This document shows positions 17,720 to 26,080 of a stretch of 64,000 nt of DNA, piece after piece. A model generated the notes under the pieces. It saw only the letters and a list, made by a program, of their open reading frames with translations, was not told where the DNA came from and did not search any database. Positions within the stretch are counted from its first letter, which is position 1, and each line of letters begins with the position of its first letter. The stretch is from JBCBKP01 sp038521625 (lineage in GTDB: Bacteria > Planctomycetota > Phycisphaerae > Phycisphaerales > UBA1924), in contig JBCBKP010000018.1 in the NCBI GenBank assembly GCA_038521625.1, positions 4,181 to 68,180 on the forward strand. Reading direction: 5' to 3'. The translations under genes and the position numbers were made by a program.

Positions 17720-19300
17720 ATGGCCGACGCGACGAAAGACAAGCACAAGACCAGCAGCGCCTCGATCAAGGAGCTGCTGATCAGCCTGGTCATCTCGTTC
17801 ACGATGGCGTTCATCTTCCGCGGGTTCGCGATCGAGGGCTTCGAGATCCCGACCGGCTCGATGGGCCCGACGCTGCTGGGCAAGCACGTGCTCGTGATCA
17901 ACCCCGAGACCGGCTACCGCTGGGTCGTGGGCCCCAAGCCGACACAGCTCGGCGTCCCGCCGGCGCCGGTCCAGGAGAACGTGAGCGTCGCGGGGCCGAT
18001 GAGCGGCGAGCGCATCGATCTGGCGCGCGAGCGGCTGCGGGGCGGCGACCGGCTCTTCGTGCTCAAGTACCTGCGCGGCCTCTACGACCCGGACCGCTGG
18101 GACGTGGTCGTGTTTCGGGCGCCGCACGCCAACTCGAACTACATCAAGCGGCTGATCGGCCTGCCGAACGAGCAGCTCGCGATCGTCGACGGCGACGTCT
18201 TCACGCACCCGCTCGGCGAGATCCCCGCGGGCTGGGACGAGCCGAGCTGGTCGATCCAGCGCAAGCCCGAGATCGTGCAGCGGGCCGTCTGGCAGCCGAT
18301 GTTCGACAGCTCGTTCACGCCGCCGAACCCGGCGAGGCGGTTCCGAGCTCCGTGGATCGGTGAGGGCTCGGGCTGGGAGGGCATCCGCGACGCGCGCGTG
18401 TACCGCTACACGCGGAGCGCCGCGACCTCGCTCGCCTGGGATCACGAGAACCGGCCGATCACGGACCGGACGTACTACAACGACTCCGGCCCGCCCGGCG
18501 GCGACCACTTCCCCGTCAGCGACGTCGCGACGAGCCTGGGCATCGAGCCGGAGGACGCGGGCGTCTCGGCGACGGTCGAGCTCGAGGCCCGGGGCATGAC
18601 GTTCCGCGCGTCGATCGAGGACTCGACGATCCGGCTGAGCCGCGTCATGGCCGGGACCGAGGTCGCGGTCGAGATCGAGTCGAGCGACTTCGATGGTCTC
18701 GAGCCGGGGCGCGTCACCAACATCGAATTCTGGCACGCGGACCAGGCGCTCTGGCTGTTCATCGACGGGAAGCTCGTCGCGGGCGGACCGGAGGACGGCG
18801 CGTACGAGCTGAGCCCGGCCGAACGCGCCGCCGCGGCGACCGGGCGCGACTGGCGCACGGCGGCGGGGATCGACGGCCCCGCGACGAGCTCGGAGCTTTC
18901 GCGCCCGAGCACGTTCGTTCAGCCGCGGCTCCGCTGGCGGTTCGAGGGCGGCCCGTTCGCGCTGCACCGGGTCCGGCTCGACCGGGACCTGCACTACAAG
19001 TTCACGCTCCGCAGCGACCCGCCGGGTATCCGCGGCATGCACCCGACCACGCCCGCGATGCTCGACGGCGACCATTTCTACTTCGCGGGCGACAACAGCC
19101 CGAACTCGCTGGATGCGCGGATGTGGGACTACACGCACCCCTGGATCGCCAGGAGCATCGAGGGCGGCGAGCCGCAGCACGGGCTGACGCACCGCGACCT
19201 GGTGATCGGTCGCGCGTTCGTCGTGTACCTGCCCGCGCCGTCGCGGTCGGGCCTGCTGCCGTTCATGTTCGATTTCGGCCGCGTCCGCTGGGTGTGGTAG
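17720..19300 (+). CDS. lepB: Signal peptidase I with large inserted domain
   Basis: 526-residue membrane serine peptidase that removes signal peptides after Sec/Tat export. One N-terminal transmembrane helix (~17-35) is followed by the nucleophile S47 in EIPTGSMGPTLLG, the general base K143 in NYIKRLIGLPNEQ, and the C-terminal box FAGDNSPNSLDARMW at about 455-469. E. coli LepB has 324 residues. Here about 300 residues separate the catalytic Lys from the GDNS box, because of an insert (~165-430) rich in beta-strand patterns such as VEFWHADQALWLFIDGK-like runs. The many exported proteins in this window are likely clients. The region upstream to topA is divergent. Confidence 0.9.
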   Translation: MADATKDKHKTSSASIKELLISLVISFTMAFIFRGFAIEGFEIPTGSMGPTLLGKHVLVINPETGYRWVVGPKPTQLGVPPAPVQENVSVAGPMSGERIDLARERLRGGDRLFVLKYLRGLYDPDRWDVVVFRAPHANSNYIKRLIGLPNEQLAIVDGDVFTHPLGEIPAGWDEPSWSIQRKPEIVQRAVWQPMFDSSFTPPNPARRFRAPWIGEGSGWEGIRDARVYRYTRSAATSLAWDHENRPITDRTYYNDSGPPGGDHFPVSDVATSLGIEPEDAGVSATVELEARGMTFRASIEDSTIRLSRVMAGTEVAVEIESSDFDGLEPGRVTNIEFWHADQALWLFIDGKLVAGGPEDGAYELSPAERAAAATGRDWRTAAGIDGPATSSELSRPSTFVQPRLRWRFEGGPFALHRVRLDRDLHYKFTLRSDPPGIRGMHPTTPAMLDGDHFYFAGDNSPNSLDARMWDYTHPWIARSIEGGEPQHGLTHRDLVIGRAFVVYLPAPSRSGLLPFMFDFGRVRWVW

Positions 19301-19307
19301 CGGCGGC

Positions 19308-19730
19308 TCAGACGCCCGTATCGCGGGGACTCGGCCCGGACGGGGGCCCGGACGGGGGCTCTGGGAGCGGCGCGGTTAGCTCGACCGACTCGCCCCGGCG
19401 GACAAGCCCGCCCTCGTACCCGGCCTCCTGCAGCAGCTCGAGCAGCGTGTCGTCGTCGATCGTCGTGTATCGGCCCGCGCCGGAGGTCCGGACGATCTCG
19501 AACGACGGGCCCGCATCACCTTCCGGCGGGGCGCTCGTGGCCACGACGCCCGTGACGGGCGCCGGACGCTGCATGGTCGTCAGCAGCCCCACGCCCGCGG
19601 CCAGGACGACAATCGCGAGGCTCGCCCTCGCGGCGACCCGCCGGCGGCGACGCGCCCGGACAACGCCGCGCAGCTCGCCGAGCATGGCCTCGGCGCGGTC
19701 CCGGCCTTCGTCGCTCAGGTGCTCGTGCAT
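19308..19730 (-). CDS. Single-pass membrane protein, putative anti-sigma partner
   Basis: 140 residues, translationally coupled to the sigma factor gene (TGATG overlap, sharing one base). An N-terminal cytoplasmic segment MHEHLSDEGRDRAEAMLGEL leads to a basic stretch, then one transmembrane helix (~35-53, SLAIVVLAAGVGLL) and a periplasmic tail ending in Pro-rich low complexity. No ZAS zinc motif is visible, so the anti-sigma role rests on position and topology only. It converges on lepB, 7 bp away. Confidence 0.6.
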   Translation of the reverse strand: MHEHLSDEGRDRAEAMLGELRGVVRARRRRRVAARASLAIVVLAAGVGLLTTMQRPAPVTGVVATSAPPEGDAGPSFEIVRTSGAGRYTTIDDDTLLELLQEAGYEGGLVRRGESVELTAPLPEPPSGPPSGPSPRDTGV

Positions 19731-20338
19731 CAGTCGTTCTCCTCGGCCCGCTCGCGCAGGCGCTCGATGAGGCGGCGGAGCTTGCCCTTGACGGCGCCGG
19801 GGCTCACGCCCGACGCGGCGGCGATCGACGCCGCGGAACGGCCGCCGCCGAACCGCAGCATCAGGATCGAGCGCTCGGGTGGGCCGAGGCGTTCCAGCTC
19901 GGCGCGCAGCCACTCGATGCGCTCGTCTGTCTCGTGCAGCGCCGGCTCGCCCGTCCCGCTGCGCTGCTCGCGCACCGCGCGCCGCCGCTCGGAGCGGAAG
20001 CGGTCGAGCGCGCAGCGGTGGACCACGCGTCGCATCCACGCGGCCAGCTGCTCGCGCGAGGCCATCGGGCGCATGCGGCGCGCGGCGCGGAGCATGGACT
20101 CCTGCACGACGTCGAGGCAGAACGCCTCGTCCCTCCTGGTCAGGGCGCGGGCCATCTCGAAGCACTCCTCGAACCAGTCGCGGTAGAACGCCTCGAACGC
20201 GGCCTCGTCGCCGGCGGCGATGCCGCGCGAGATCTCGCGGGCGCCCGGTGCGCGCGCGACGGCGGGGTGCGCGTCGGTGCGCACCCCGGTCGCGGTCGGT
20301 GGTGGTGATGGTCCTGCGATGGCCAGTCTCGGGTGCAC
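19730..20338 (-). CDS. RNA polymerase ECF-type sigma factor
   Basis: 202 residues. Region 2 is AFEAFYRDWFEECFEMARAL with DVVQESMLRA, and region 4 is LGPPERSILMLRFGGGRSAA followed by an HTH (GVSPGAVKGKLRRLIERL). These are the two domains of ECF sigma factors, which direct RNA polymerase to a specific regulon, often under control of a membrane anti-sigma. It lies 14 nt downstream of a secretin-like gene and overlaps the putative anti-sigma gene, so the three form one operon. There is a Pro-rich N-terminal extension of ~30 residues. The target promoter is unknown. Confidence 0.85.
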   Translation of the reverse strand: MHPRLAIAGPSPPPTATGVRTDAHPAVARAPGAREISRGIAAGDEAAFEAFYRDWFEECFEMARALTRRDEAFCLDVVQESMLRAARRMRPMASREQLAAWMRRVVHRCALDRFRSERRRAVREQRSGTGEPALHETDERIEWLRAELERLGPPERSILMLRFGGGRSAASIAAASGVSPGAVKGKLRRLIERLRERAEEND

Positions 20339-20352
20339 GGGCTGCCTGCAAT

Positions 20353-21552
20353 CTACTCCCGCTGGCCGTCCGCGAGAAGCCCCGCGGCCCGGAGGACGCG
20401 GGCGATCGCGCGATGCCCCGCGTCGTCGGCGGTGATAGACATCTCGGCCGCGCGGTTGCCGCGGGGGTCCTCGACCACGAGCGACGGATCAACGTTCGGG
20501 CTGATCGAGGCGATCGCCGAGACGATCTCGAGGGCGCGTCGGCGGTCACGGTCGCCGACGCGGATGTTGTACGTGCGACGCGCTCGGTCGGCGGTCGGCG
20601 ACGCCGACGCGACGTCCGAGCGGATCTCCGCGAGCTGGCGCCCCAGCAGACGGACCCGCTCCTGCGTCAGGTTCAGGGCCGCCTCCTCGCTCTGCAGACG
20701 GGCGCGGAGCTCGATCGTCGCCTCCGGCCGCGTCTGCCCCTCGTTCGCCTCGGCGCGGGCGAGGAGCTGGACGATCTGGTCCATCTCGATCAGGCTCTGC
20801 TGGCGCCGCGACTCGAGCTGCGCGAGTTCGAGCTCCAGATTCCTTACGGCGTTCGCCGTGTCCTCGTCGCGCCGACTGCGCGTCGTCACCGACTCGAACG
20901 CCGCGTCGAGCACCCGCTGGATCGTGGCGATCTGGTTGTCGGTGCCGCGGACGATCAGCAGCGCGGTCTCGGGGTGGAACCGCATCTCCGGCTGCGAGCG
21001 GGCGTCGCCGAGTTCGAGCGCGGTGGTGATCGCCCCGACGACCGCGTCGATCTCGGCCTCGTCGGTGCTGAAATCGGCCATCGGGAAGACCCGCAGCGAG
21101 GCCGGTGCGCTCTGCCCCGCCACGATCGAGCCGAGCTGCTGGCTCGCCTCGTACTGCCCCTTGATCACGTAGACCGGGTTGCCGGCGGCGCCCGCCTTGA
21201 CCTCGAAGTCCTGGTAGAGCGTGCCCCCATCGACGACGCGCCATCCGCCGCGGATCGGGATCGCGACGTCGATGGCGGTCGAGACGTCGACCTGGCGCAG
21301 CCGGATCGGCTCGACGGCGGCCTCTCGCGCCGCCTCGCCCGACCAGACGATGTTGAGGGGGAACGAGTCGGCCGCCTCGACCGCCTCGCGGATCTTCGCG
21401 ATGTACGCCTCCATCGTGCCGCCCTCGAAGCGGACGTCGACGACCGGCTCGAACGCGGGCTGGGCGTGCGCCCTCGGCGCGGCGAGCGCGAGGGCCGCGA
21501 TGACCAGGGCCGCCAGCGCGGCGAGGGGTGTTCTGACAGCGAGGTTCCTCAT
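20353..21552 (-). CDS. Exported secretin/STN-like protein with coiled coil
   Basis: 399 residues. The signal peptide ends near APRAHAQ (residues 25-31). An STN-like N-domain follows (VVDVRFEGGTMEAYIAKIRE; LRQVDVSTAIDVAIP), then a second N-domain with VFPMADFSTDEAEIDAVVGA and HPETALLIVRGTDNQIATIQ, as in secretin N0/N1 domains. Next come a coiled coil of about 60 residues (LELELAQLESRRQQSLIEMD) and a third small domain. There is no C-terminal secretin pore, so it is not a full secretin. It heads the sigma/anti-sigma operon and could be the sensed envelope component or a periplasmic scaffold; this is inference. Confidence 0.65.
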   Translation of the reverse strand: MRNLAVRTPLAALAALVIAALALAAPRAHAQPAFEPVVDVRFEGGTMEAYIAKIREAVEAADSFPLNIVWSGEAAREAAVEPIRLRQVDVSTAIDVAIPIRGGWRVVDGGTLYQDFEVKAGAAGNPVYVIKGQYEASQQLGSIVAGQSAPASLRVFPMADFSTDEAEIDAVVGAITTALELGDARSQPEMRFHPETALLIVRGTDNQIATIQRVLDAAFESVTTRSRRDEDTANAVRNLELELAQLESRRQQSLIEMDQIVQLLARAEANEGQTRPEATIELRARLQSEEAALNLTQERVRLLGRQLAEIRSDVASASPTADRARRTYNIRVGDRDRRRALEIVSAIASISPNVDPSLVVEDPRGNRAAEMSITADDAGHRAIARVLRAAGLLADGQRE

Positions 21553-21677
21553 GGGATCGGTCTCCTTGTGGGCCCGCGGGTCCGGCTTCGGGATCCGGGC
21601 TCTGGGGCCCAGACGCCGCAGGGCGGGCCCGGGTGCGCCGATCTGTGGGGATTCTGGCCGATCCTGAGCGACGGCCG

Positions 21678-22178
21678 ATGCGTATCTGCGGCGTGGCGGA
21701 CGACGACACCCAACAGGGGGAGGAAAAGGCCCGGCTCGCGGGCTGGCTCGCGGACCACGACGAGCCGTGCCCGAACTGCGGCTACGGCCTCCGCGGCGTG
21801 CCCGAGCCCGTGTGCCCGGAGTGCAGCGCCCCGATCCGGCTGGGCGTCGTCGCCCCGCACATGCGTTTTGGGCCCTGGGCGGTCGCCATGCTCGGTCCGG
21901 CGCTGGCCCTCGGCTTCGACGGTGTGATCGTGCTGCTGACGACCTGGCAGCTGATCGTCACCGGCGGCCTGCCGACCGAGGTCGAGCCGCTTTACTGGGG
22001 GCTCGTCGCGCTGGGGGGCCTCTGCCTGCTCGGCATCGCGCTGCTGATCTCCAGGCGCGCCCGATGGATGGCGCTGGACCCGGGCCGACAGTGGCGGATC
22101 GGCTGGTCGATCTTCGTCGGGGTCGGCGTGGTGCACGCCGCGTTCGGCTTCGGGTGGTTTGCGATATTCGTGCTGTGA
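21678..22178 (+). CDS. Zinc-ribbon membrane protein
   Basis: 166 residues. The N-terminal zinc ribbon CPNCGYGLRGVPEPVCPECS (residues ~31-50) is followed by three transmembrane helices (VAMLGPALALGFDGVIVLLT; LVALGGLCLLGIALLIS; WSIFVGVGVVHAAFGFGWF). The CxxCGYxLRG...CPEC ribbon recurs in the proteins at 10417, 32089 and 32589 and is common in planctomycete membrane proteins. The start at ATG 21678 is uncertain; a GTG at 21693 is the alternative. It is divergent from the secretin-like gene. A short hairpin (CCGCC-CTCC-GGCGG) lies between it and hisS. Confidence 0.65.
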   Translation: MRICGVADDDTQQGEEKARLAGWLADHDEPCPNCGYGLRGVPEPVCPECSAPIRLGVVAPHMRFGPWAVAMLGPALALGFDGVIVLLTTWQLIVTGGLPTEVEPLYWGLVALGGLCLLGIALLISRRARWMALDPGRQWRIGWSIFVGVGVVHAAFGFGWFAIFVL

Positions 22179-22210
22179 CTCTGGTCGCCGCCCTCCGGCG
22201 GTGAGACGCC

Positions 22211-23602
22211 TCAGCGACCGAGTCGGCCGGCGATCTCTTCGGCGACGGTCTCGACGCCGAACTCCTCCTGCTCGCCGGAGTCGAGGTCCTTGAGCGCGAC
22301 CTTCTCGGCCGTTTCGATGATGACCGCGTAGCGCGCGTGCTGCCGGCTCGCGTCCTTCAGCAGCTTTCGGACATTGCGGCCGCCTTTGTCGCTGGCGCGC
22401 GCGTGCAGCGGCGGGATGACGTATCGCGCCGGATCCCACGGCTTGCCGTCGAAGTCGGCCTGCTCCCGACCGCGCCGCAGGCGGGCGACGAGACCGGTGA
22501 CCTCGGCGTCGAGCGACTCGTCGGGCGTGATGACGAACGCGTCGGGGCGGACGCTCGCGGGCGGTCGGCCGACGGCCTCCATCAGCTCGCGGCCCTCGGG
22601 CAGCAGCCCCTTGTCTTCGAGCAGGAGCGAGAGCACGACGTCGCCCATGGCGAAGCCGACGGCGTTGGTCGGGGTACCCCCGAGAAGTCGAATGAGCTCG
22701 TCGTATCGGCCACCGCCGGCGACGGCGCGTTCGCCCTCGGAGATGACTTCGAACACGGTGCCCGTGTAGTACGCGAGGCCGCGGACGATCTGCGGGTCGA
22801 TTTCGATTGCGTCCGTTAGCTCCCGCCGGGCGAGTTCGGCGACCACAGGCAGATTGTCTCCATCACCGAGCACGAACGCGAGCTGCTCATCGAAACGCGT
22901 GAGTTGCGCAGGTTCCAAGCCGATCTCGGTCCACGCGGAGAGCGCGGCTTCGACCGGGAGCTTCGATCGGCGATCAAGAATGCCCAGGACGTCGTTCGCC
23001 CGATCCTCCGGGATCCCCGCCCTTGTGATCGCGACTTCGACCGCCTTGCGATCGTTCAAATGAACAACCACGCTGTCTTGCTTGAGACCGAGTGCTCGCA
23101 TGGCGAGCACACAGGACTCGATCGTGTCGGCCTCGGCCTCCGCACGAGCCGCGGGGTGTCCCCAGTTTGCGAGCACATCGCAATCGAACTGCAGGAACTC
23201 GCGCAGGCGCCCGCGCTGCGGCCGCTCGGCGCGGAACCGCGGGCCGATGTTGAACCAGCGCGTCGGCCTGCCGAGTTGCTTGGCCCTGGCCGCGAACATC
23301 CGCGAGCCCGTCGGCGTGAACTCCGGTCGCATCGCGTAGGGCGCCCGCCCGGTCTTCTGGACCTCCTCGACCTCCTCGGGGCTCTTGCCGCTGTAGGCCT
23401 GGAAGAGCTCGCCGAGGATGCCCTCGCCGGACTTCACGGCGTAGAGCCGGCTCATCTCGAAGGTCGGCCCGTCGATCTCCTCGAAGCCGTGGCGGATCGC
23501 GGTGTCGCGCCACGCCTGCGTGACGTAGCGGCGGCGGAGCATGTCTTCGGGGTAGAGGTCCCGCGTCCCGCGGGGCGGTGCCTGTTTGGGCGATGGGGCC
23601 AT
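22211..23602 (-). CDS. hisS: Histidyl-tRNA synthetase
   Basis: 463-residue class II aminoacyl-tRNA synthetase that charges tRNA-His. The N-terminus PRGTRDLYPEDMLRRRYV is the typical PRGxxD start. Motif 2 is GPRFRAERPQRGRLREFLQFD. The HisA motif RGLAYYTGTVFEV and the GGRYDELIRLLGG loop are present, and a C-terminal anticodon-binding domain occupies about residues 350-455. A TATCCT element ends 6 nt before the ATG with no Shine-Dalgarno, suggesting a leaderless mRNA. It converges on the zinc-ribbon gene at 21678. Confidence 0.93.
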   Translation of the reverse strand: MAPSPKQAPPRGTRDLYPEDMLRRRYVTQAWRDTAIRHGFEEIDGPTFEMSRLYAVKSGEGILGELFQAYSGKSPEEVEEVQKTGRAPYAMRPEFTPTGSRMFAARAKQLGRPTRWFNIGPRFRAERPQRGRLREFLQFDCDVLANWGHPAARAEAEADTIESCVLAMRALGLKQDSVVVHLNDRKAVEVAITRAGIPEDRANDVLGILDRRSKLPVEAALSAWTEIGLEPAQLTRFDEQLAFVLGDGDNLPVVAELARRELTDAIEIDPQIVRGLAYYTGTVFEVISEGERAVAGGGRYDELIRLLGGTPTNAVGFAMGDVVLSLLLEDKGLLPEGRELMEAVGRPPASVRPDAFVITPDESLDAEVTGLVARLRRGREQADFDGKPWDPARYVIPPLHARASDKGGRNVRKLLKDASRQHARYAVIIETAEKVALKDLDSGEQEEFGVETVAEEIAGRLGR

Positions 23603-23608
23603 GGGCGC

Positions 23609-23614
23609 AGGATA
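23609..23614 (-). promoter_or_regulatory. Candidate -10 element of hisS
   Basis: TATCCT on the minus strand with 6 nt between it and the ATG. Transcription would start at or next to the start codon, consistent with the absence of a Shine-Dalgarno. Confidence 0.4.
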
Positions 23615-23627
23615 GAACTGTCTCGAT

Positions 23628-23673
23628 CGCTCCGTAGCGACCGTCCGGCGGCCGGCCGGCTGCGCACTCGCTT
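23628..23673 (+). repeat. Dispersed intergenic repeat, copy B
   Basis: Begins CGCTCCGTAGCG and ends GCGCACTCGCTT, with GCCGGCCGGC-rich inverted material between. It shares its bookends with copy A at 8931-8964; the central part differs in length and sequence. It lies between the divergent hisS and TPR genes. Confidence 0.5.
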
Positions 23674-23709
23674 GCCGGAGATCTGCATCCGCGCCCGGCC
23701 CCCGGCTCG

Positions 23710-23715
23710 TACGCT
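23710..23715 (+). promoter_or_regulatory. Candidate -10 element of TPR-protein gene
   Basis: TACGCT with exactly 6 nt before the ATG at 23722 and no Shine-Dalgarno. Same spacing as at hisS, the DUF985 gene, the UbiA-type gene and the GbsR-type gene. Confidence 0.4.
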
Positions 23716-23721
23716 CTTGAC

Positions 23722-25062
23722 ATGAGCAACACGCCGCGATCAGGTCGCCAGCAGCCCGGGTACGGCGCCGCCCTGGTCCGCGCCCTTCCGAGGATCGTCT
23801 TCGCCGCCGTACTGGTCGGCTTCACGACGTTCGTCGCCTCGCTCGTGCTCCGCCCGCTGCCCCAGGTCGCGCGGGTCGCTCGCCCGTCGACCAACCAGTC
23901 GCAGCTCTGGCGGCTCTACACCGAGGGCCAGTGGGCCGAGCTGCTCGAGGCCGTCCTGCCCGAGGAGATCGAGGTCGATCGGGTCCCCGACTCGTTCACG
24001 CTGCGTTTCGCGGGCTGGGCGGCGGACGAGCTCGCGGCGGCGGCCGAGGACGACGCGTCGCGCAAGGCCTTCGCCGAGGTCGCCGACGACGCCTGGCAGC
24101 GCATCATCGAGATCAACGAGCCGCCGTCCGACCGCGAGGAGTCGCCGTACGACGGCGCGTACCGCCAGTACTGGCGTGCCTTCGGCGTTCAGGGGCTCGG
24201 ACGCGCCGACGAAGCCCGCGCCCTCTGGGAATCGGCGATGCTCGGCTTCGAGGCCGCCGAGATCCCGCGGCGCCGCGACGCCTCGCGCTACAGCCTCCTC
24301 GCGCACGCCTCCGCGGCCGCGGGCCATACCGACGAGGCGTTCCGCGCCATGGCCGCCTCGATCGCGATCGGCGGGCGCGGGGCCGGCTCGCTGCTGACCG
24401 TGCACCCGGTCTTCAAGGACCTGCTGGAGGAGACCCGAGCCAGGGACCTGGTGCGGCTGCGCGACGACGGCCTCGAGCGGTTCTGCCGCCGCCTGCTCAC
24501 CGCGGGCGAGCCCGAGACGATCGTCGCGCTCACCGACGCGGTGCTCTCGTACGCCGCCGACAACGACGCCGCGTACTACCGCGGCCTCGCCCTCGAGGCG
24601 CTCGGCGCCGACGAGAAGACACGCCGCGCGGCCTGGCAGTATCTCTACGACCTCGTCGCCACGGAGACCGAGTTCTTCGACCAGACCGTGGCCGACGGCG
24701 TCGACATCCCGCGTCCGACGACCGACTCGGGGTTCGACGCCACGTTCTACTTCGCCGGCTGGGCGACGCGCGGGCTGGGCGATATCGAACGATCCCAGGA
24801 GCTGTTCGTGCGCTCGATGGGGGAGCTGCTTGCGATCGATCCACCCGACCGCGACGAGATCCAGTGGTACAACATCGCGTGCGGCTATGCGCTCTCGGGC
24901 CAGCTCGAGGCCGCCCTGGACGCGATCGAGCGGGCCCTGCCCGGCAGCGACCCGACCTGGACGCGGGTCGATCCGGACCTCGAGCCGCTCCGTCGCGATC
25001 CGGAGCTCGGGCCGCGATTCGAGCGGCTGATCAGGGCTGCCGAGCTGACCTCGGTCGGCTGA
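23722..25062 (+). CDS. Membrane-anchored TPR-like protein
   Basis: 446 residues. A short cytoplasmic start is followed by one transmembrane helix (~22-43, IVFAAVLVGFTTFVASLVLR). The remaining ~400 residues are predicted extracytoplasmic, helical and TPR-like: YWRAFGVQGLGRADEARALW, LLAHASAAAGHTDEAFRAM, YNIACGYALSGQLEAALDAI. TPRs mediate protein-protein contacts; no enzyme domain is visible. It converges with the dockerin gene at 25078 across a 15-bp gap. Partner and process unknown. Confidence 0.7.
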   Translation: MSNTPRSGRQQPGYGAALVRALPRIVFAAVLVGFTTFVASLVLRPLPQVARVARPSTNQSQLWRLYTEGQWAELLEAVLPEEIEVDRVPDSFTLRFAGWAADELAAAAEDDASRKAFAEVADDAWQRIIEINEPPSDREESPYDGAYRQYWRAFGVQGLGRADEARALWESAMLGFEAAEIPRRRDASRYSLLAHASAAAGHTDEAFRAMAASIAIGGRGAGSLLTVHPVFKDLLEETRARDLVRLRDDGLERFCRRLLTAGEPETIVALTDAVLSYAADNDAAYYRGLALEALGADEKTRRAAWQYLYDLVATETEFFDQTVADGVDIPRPTTDSGFDATFYFAGWATRGLGDIERSQELFVRSMGELLAIDPPDRDEIQWYNIACGYALSGQLEAALDAIERALPGSDPTWTRVDPDLEPLRRDPELGPRFERLIRAAELTSVG

Positions 25063-25077
25063 GCCGCCGACGGGGAT

Positions 25078-25848
25078 TTAGAACGGGCACCCCTCGAAGA
25101 ACTTCGTCACGAACGCGGAGACGTCGGCCTGCGTCACGATCTCGATCGGCGCGGCCATCGACGCGACCACGAGGCTGCCGCTGAAGTAGCCGTTGACAAA
25201 CTCGGCGACGCAGGTCTGGTTGATCACGCCGAACGGCGGGCTCAGGTCCGCGACGGCGCAGCCGGGGATCGGCCGGATCGTGAACGCGTACCGCTCGTTC
25301 GGGCCCGGGTTCATCCGCGGATCGATGAAGTAGCCGATGACCTGACCGGGCTCGACCGCGAGCTCGACCTCAAGGAACTGCACGGCCGGATCGAGCCCCG
25401 TGCCGCCCGACAGGATCGCCGAAGGCCCCGATTCGTCCGGCCAGCGCGAGTAGACGACCGTGTCGTCGATCGTGATCGCGAGCCGATCGCCCTGGCCCGG
25501 GCCGATGCCCTCGAACGCGAAGCGCACGATCGCGGGACGATCGACCGAGAGCACCATCGTCCCGCCGTACTCGACGCCGCTCCCGTTCGCCCGGAACAGG
25601 ATGTGGTCGGGCGCCATCGACACCCGCGCCTCGCCCGAGGCGCCGCCCGGGCCGAACGAGATCGTCTCATCGACGGCCGCCTCCCCCGGGGCCCACGAGA
25701 TGCTCTGGAACGCCATGGTCGAGTTGTCGGTCGCGAAGAAGCTCACGCCGTCGAACGGCGGCTCCGCGCCCGGCGCGGACGCGAACGCGGGGGACTGTGC
25801 TGCGGCGACCCCGCTCGTCAAAGCGACAGCGAGAACTGGCAGACGCAT
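25078..25848 (-). CDS. Exported protein with GC-type dockerin tail
   Basis: 256 residues. Signal peptide MRLPVLAVALTSGVAAAQ, then an uncharacterised beta-sandwich-like domain (AIVRFAFEGIGPGQGDRLAI; QFLEVELAVEPGQVIGYFI). The C-terminal GC-type dockerin runs from IPGCAVADLSPPFG to FFEGCPF, with the two halves GVINQTCVAEFVNGYF and IVTQADVSAFVTKFF and terminal Cys residues. The ATG at 25848 is chosen because GAGAGG sits 7-8 nt upstream; an in-frame ATG at 25863 is the alternative. Like the protein at 4886 it should attach to an unidentified surface partner. No cohesin gene is visible. Confidence 0.78.
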   Translation of the reverse strand: MRLPVLAVALTSGVAAAQSPAFASAPGAEPPFDGVSFFATDNSTMAFQSISWAPGEAAVDETISFGPGGASGEARVSMAPDHILFRANGSGVEYGGTMVLSVDRPAIVRFAFEGIGPGQGDRLAITIDDTVVYSRWPDESGPSAILSGGTGLDPAVQFLEVELAVEPGQVIGYFIDPRMNPGPNERYAFTIRPIPGCAVADLSPPFGVINQTCVAEFVNGYFSGSLVVASMAAPIEIVTQADVSAFVTKFFEGCPF

Positions 25849-26080
25849 CTGGATTCCTCTCATCGAACCGCCCACGAACGGGGCTCTCCTCGAATGTAAC
25901 GCCTCCGAGCCCTCGGGCAAGGCGGAAGATCGAACAAGCCCCGTCGGCCGCGCTCTCGCTCGCACCGCCCGGCGAGGACTCCCCCTAGGGGCCCCTCCGG
26001 GCCCGGCCCCGGGCCGCGGCACCCGCGGGGCGGGGCACCCTACCATCGGGCCGCAGAAAGAAACGCCACAGGACCACGCC

